From assembly GCA_017616435.1 (NCBI GenBank), contig JAFZYC010000089.1:1-52346 (forward strand): a stretch of 52,346 nt of DNA, written 5' to 3'. Shown piece after piece: positions 50,527 through 52,346 of the stretch. The first letter of the stretch is position 1, and each line of letters begins with the position of its first letter. This DNA is from Clostridia bacterium. Its GTDB lineage: Bacteria > Bacillota > Clostridia > Christensenellales > CAG-138. A model generated the notes under the pieces. It was not told where the DNA came from and ran no database searches. It saw only the letters and a list, made by a program, of their open reading frames with translations. The translations under genes and the position numbers were made by a program.

Positions 50527-51720
50527 TCAGATGAGGTTTTCCTCGGTCTCCGCGTCGAAGAGGTGTACGAGCGCTGCGTCGAAGCTGAAGCAGACCTGCT
50601 CGCCGTAGGCGAAGCCCGCGCGCTTCTCCATGGGAAGATCGACCGTCTGCAGCACGAGTACGACGTCCTTATCGCCGATATCGACGTGCAGATGCATGGA
50701 GGAGCCCATCATCTCGCAAACGTCGACCTTGCCCTCAAGACGGGGGTCGTCGTTTTCGGTGCAGAGCGAGATATGCTCGGGACGTATGCCGAGAGTGACG
50801 TTCTTCGGCCAGGTCTCTTCATTGGGGGAGTCGCTGACCTGCAGACCGTCCTCGTCATAGGAGATGGCGTTCTCCAGCCGCGCGGCCTCTTTTTCGGAAA
50901 GAACGGCGTTCTGCTCGGCGGAGAGCTCAAACTCCGCGCCGGCGGCGCGCACGACGTACCCGCCATCGGCTTTCTTATCGAGCTCCGCTTCGAAGAAGTT
51001 CATTTGCGGAGTGCCTATGAAACCGGCTACGAAGAGGTTCGCGGGATGGTTGAACACCTGCTGCGGGGTGCCGATCTGCTGGATGATACCGTCCTTCATG
51101 ATGACGATGCGGTCGCCCAGAGTCATTGCCTCGGTCTGGTCGTGGGTGACGTAGATGAACGTCGTGTCGATGCGGTGACGCAGCTTGATTATCTCCGCGC
51201 GCATCTGGTTCCTGAGCTTGGCGTCGAGGTTGGAAAGCGGCTCGTCCATAAGGAATACCTTCGGTTCGCGGACGATCGCGCGGCCTATAGCTACGCGCTG
51301 ACGCTGTCCGCCGGAAAGCGCCTTGGGCTTGCGGTCGAGCAGATCGGTGATGCCGAGTATCTCCGCGGCCTCGCGGACCTTAACGTCGATCTCCTTCTTG
51401 GGCGTTTTGCGCAGCTTCAGCGCAAAAGCCATGTTCTCATACACCGTCATGTGGGGGTAGAGCGCGTAGTTCTGGAATACCATCGCGATATCGCGATCCT
51501 TCGGCGCAACGCTGTTCACGAGCCTGTCGTCGATGTACAGCTCGCCGCTGGAGATCTCCTCCAGACCCGCGATCATGCGCAGGGTGGTGGATTTTCCGCA
51601 GCCGGAAGGACCTACGAAAACGATGAACTCCTTGTCTTCGATCTCGAGATTGAAATCGTCGACGGCGACCACCTTGTTGTCATAGACCTTTTTGAGGTTG
51701 ACGAGAGACAAACTTGCCAT
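50527..51720 (-). CDS. Multi-sugar ABC transporter ATPase (MsmX/UgpC type)
   Basis: A 397-aa ATPase for carbohydrate importers. Walker A is [14 protein letters not shown] (about residues 37-50), signature [15 protein letters not shown], Walker [16 protein letters not shown] and the C-terminal TOBE/regulatory domain [10 protein letters not shown] (about 275-284). In Firmicutes MsmX-like ATPases serve several sugar transporters. The cello-oligosaccharide permease operon here lacks its own ATPase, and this gene carries the same operator, so it is the likely partner. ATG 51720 with AAAGG upstream gives the standard N-terminus ([14 protein letters not shown]). Confidence 0.94.
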   Translation of the reverse strand: MASLSLVNLKKVYDNKVVAVDDFNLEIEDKEFIVFVGPSGCGKSTTLRMIAGLEEISSGELYIDDRLVNSVAPKDRDIAMVFQNYALYPHMTVYENMAFALKLRKTPKKEIDVKVREAAEILGITDLLDRKPKALSGGQRQRVAIGRAIVREPKVFLMDEPLSNLDAKLRNQMRAEIIKLRHRIDTTFIYVTHDQTEAMTLGDRIVIMKDGIIQQIGTPQQVFNHPANLFVAGFIGTPQMNFFEAELDKKADGGYVVRAAGAEFELSAEQNAVLSEKEAARLENAISYDEDGLQVSDSPNEETWPKNVTLGIRPEHISLCTENDDPRLEGKVDVCEMMGSSMHLHVDIGDKDVVLVLQTVDLPMEKRAGFAYGEQVCFSFDAALVHLFDAETEENLI

Positions 51721-51928
51721 TGATTTTTGACCTTTGACGGTCCCGAAATCCTTCAACGGACCGCCTCACACGCCGCGCATACGTCGGTCGTGCATTGCGG
51801 CAGGTCTCCACACTGCCGCACCCCGGGCCACGGGGGAGATTCCTCCTTATTTTCAGCCATTCCCCGGACAAAAAGTGGAGTGAACGGGTTCCGGCCTTAT
51901 AACAAAGCAAGCGTCCTTTTTACGGGAC
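51721..51928 (-). other. Long leader of the MsmX-like gene with possible small ORF
   Basis: About 208 nt separate the predicted start site from the ATG. On the minus strand AAGGAGG (51848-51842) precedes a GTG at 51831 that opens a 21-codon frame ending in TGA at 51768-51766. A GCGGCAG / CTGCCGC hairpin (51797-51819) lies inside it. Whether the small frame is translated is unknown. Confidence 0.35.
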
Positions 51929-51934
51929 ATAAAC

Positions 51935-51964
51935 ATTATATTAAACATGATATCGGCTTGTCAA
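51935..51964 (-). promoter_or_regulatory. Promoter of the MsmX-like ATPase gene
   Basis: On the minus strand TTGACA (51964-51959), 18-nt spacer and TATAAT (51940-51935). Confidence 0.85.
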
Positions 51965-51970
51965 GAGAAA

Positions 51971-51986
51971 TCTTAATCGATTTCGA
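51971..51986. promoter_or_regulatory. LacI-type operator 3 (upstream of the MsmX-like promoter)
   Basis: TCTTAATCGATTTCGA shares the 11-nt core CTTAATCGATT and matches operator 1 at 12 of 16 positions. It lies about 7 nt upstream of the -35 box rather than over the start site, so its effect (weak repression, looping or none) may differ. Confidence 0.62.
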
Positions 51987-52057
51987 AAAAGTTTTCAGCC
52001 GTATCCGAAAGGGGGTAGGACGGCGCTGATTTCGATCCCGGCCGACATAAAAAGGCA

Positions 52058-52086
52058 TTGACAAAGCCCTGCCGATGGGCTATAAT
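52058..52086 (+). promoter_or_regulatory. Promoter of tRNA-Gly
   Basis: Perfect TTGACA (52058-52063), 17-nt spacer and perfect TATAAT (52081-52086), 12 nt before the tRNA 5' end. Confidence 0.92.
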
Positions 52087-52098
52087 CACATTTGCGAC

Positions 52099-52172
52099 GC
52101 GGGTGTAGCTCAGTGGCAGAGCGTCGGCTTCCCAAGCCGATAATGTGGGTTCGATTCCCATCACCCGCTCCA
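52099..52172 (+). tRNA. tRNA-Gly (anticodon CCC)
   Basis: A complete 74-nt cloverleaf including encoded CCA. The acceptor arms GCGGGTG and CACCCGC pair fully, the D arm is GCTC/GAGC, the anticodon stem is TCGGC/GCCGA with loop TTCCCAA (anticodon CCC at 52131-52133), and the T arm is TGGG/CCCA around TTCGATT. It reads GGG codons. It has its own promoter and a strong hairpin just downstream. Confidence 0.96.
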
Positions 52173-52210
52173 ACGAAACAGAGAGCAGCGGTGCTGCTCT
52201 CTGTTTCGTT
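52172..52210 (+). terminator. Terminator hairpin of tRNA-Gly
   Basis: An 18-bp perfect stem (AACGAAACAGAGAGCAGC with its complement) and a GGT loop, starting on the last base of CCA. The T-rich part is inside the 3' arm. Confidence 0.8.
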
Positions 52211-52235
52211 CAAACGAGAAACTGCGATGGACCCC

Positions 52236-52305
52236 TACTTTGGCATAGCCAAAGTATTTGCGTTCCGCCACGCAAGTCGGAGTGCATCATAGCAACTCGG
52301 AACGC
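52236..52305. repeat. Two consecutive inverted repeats before the tRNA 3'-end copy
   Basis: TACTTTGGC (52236-52244) / GCCAAAGTA (52248-52256) is a perfect 9-bp hairpin. GCGTTCCG (52260-52267) / CGGAACGC (52298-52305) is an 8-bp pair, with inner AGT/ACT and TGC/GCA helices. Together they suggest a folded element of about 70 nt. The short open frame here (52227 onward) is not supported as a gene. Confidence 0.6.
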
Positions 52306-52336
52306 GGGGTTCAGATTCCCATCACCCGCTCCAACG
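52306..52336 (+). repeat. Second copy of the tRNA-Gly 3' end
   Basis: GGGGTTC-A-GATTCCC followed by the acceptor strand CACCCGCTCCAACG repeats 52146-52175 (T arm, acceptor 3' strand, CCA and 3 nt beyond) with one inserted A. The 5' part of a tRNA is absent. It could be an attachment-site duplication or a tRNA remnant. Confidence 0.85.
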
Positions 52337-52346
52337 CAGCCCCCTC

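Noticed and set aside
52092..52292. 66-aa frame across tRNA-Gly and downstream
   Set aside because: It runs through the tRNA and its terminator, so it is not a credible protein gene.
52227..52292. Short ATG-started frame (about 21 codons) after the tRNA
   Set aside because: No ribosome binding site, and it overlaps the two inverted repeats; it is more likely structured non-coding DNA.
52236..52336. Integron attC site
   Set aside because: There is inverted-repeat structure ending in a tRNA-like tail, but no R/L core sites of the GTTRRRY type or cassette gene are seen; a tRNA attachment-site repeat explains it better.
1..52346. CRISPR array, insertion sequence or prophage
   Set aside because: No regularly spaced direct repeats, transposase, integrase or phage structural genes were found. 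The Pro/Thr repeats at 1-99 and 13860-16380 are coding linkers.

Overview
The window is a GC-rich, gene-dense stretch with mostly consensus-like sigma-70/sigmaA promoters (TTGACA/TATAAT, 17-nt spacers), strong GGAGG ribosome binding sites, Gram-positive type lipoproteins (short signal peptide plus lipobox Cys) and Firmicutes-type gene families (VanZ, FakA/DegV, PlsX, MsmX-like ATPase, LacI, GH94). This points to an anaerobic, fermentative, probably gut-associated member of the Clostridia. The Thr/Glu/Pro-rich lipoprotein linkers recall Christensenellales and relatives, but that placement is inference; no rRNA is present to settle it.

Layout. 1-99: C-terminal tail of a Pro/Thr-rich protein. 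155-823 (-): membrane protein of unknown function. 977-8037: lysine fermentation operon (kal, kce, kdd, a lipoprotein gene, kamA, kamD, kamE), preceded by a consensus promoter, a lysine riboswitch and an intrinsic terminator that overlaps the aptamer closing helix. 8052-10103: Y-family DNA polymerase and its small partner, followed by three palindromes. 10267-12908: a membrane protein, a MATE transporter and a VanZ protein with a palindromic operator. 12975-16476 (-): three tandem paralogous lipoproteins. 16661-18861 (-): a HerA/DUF853-type ATPase and a YgjP/DUF45 metallopeptidase. 18999-29031: purine biosynthesis operon purE-purM-purN-purO-like-AICAR transformylase-purD-purL-folD. 29049-29507 (-): free methionine-R-sulfoxide reductase. 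29608-35895: fatty-acid kinase and phospholipid operon (fakA, degV/fakB, GNAT-like gene, plsX, PIG-V-like glycosyltransferase). 35925-42271 (-): oligopeptide ABC transporter oppB-C-D-F-A. 42328-51986: cello-oligosaccharide locus (GH5, ABC permeases, binding protein, LacI regulator, divergent cellobiose phosphorylase, MsmX-like ATPase) tied together by three copies of a CTTAATCGATT operator. 52058-52336: tRNA-Gly(CCC) and a nearby second copy of its 3' end.

How the genes work together. The kam/kal genes carry L-lysine through beta-lysine and 3,5-diaminohexanoate to crotonyl-CoA, acetoacetate and ammonia; the geometry of the leader suggests lysine switches the operon ON. The carbohydrate locus reads as import of cello-oligosaccharides through a binding-protein transporter, intracellular trimming by a signal-less GH5 enzyme and phosphorolysis by GH94; the ATPase that would energise the importer is encoded about 5-7 kb away but carries the same operator. 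FakA/FakB/PlsX supply acyl-phosphate for membrane lipids.

The most interesting items are the apparent ON-type lysine riboswitch in front of a degradative operon, the three-site LacI-family regulon, the tandem lipoproteins that share one N-terminal module but have divergent ectodomains, and the structured tRNA 3'-end repeat at the right edge.
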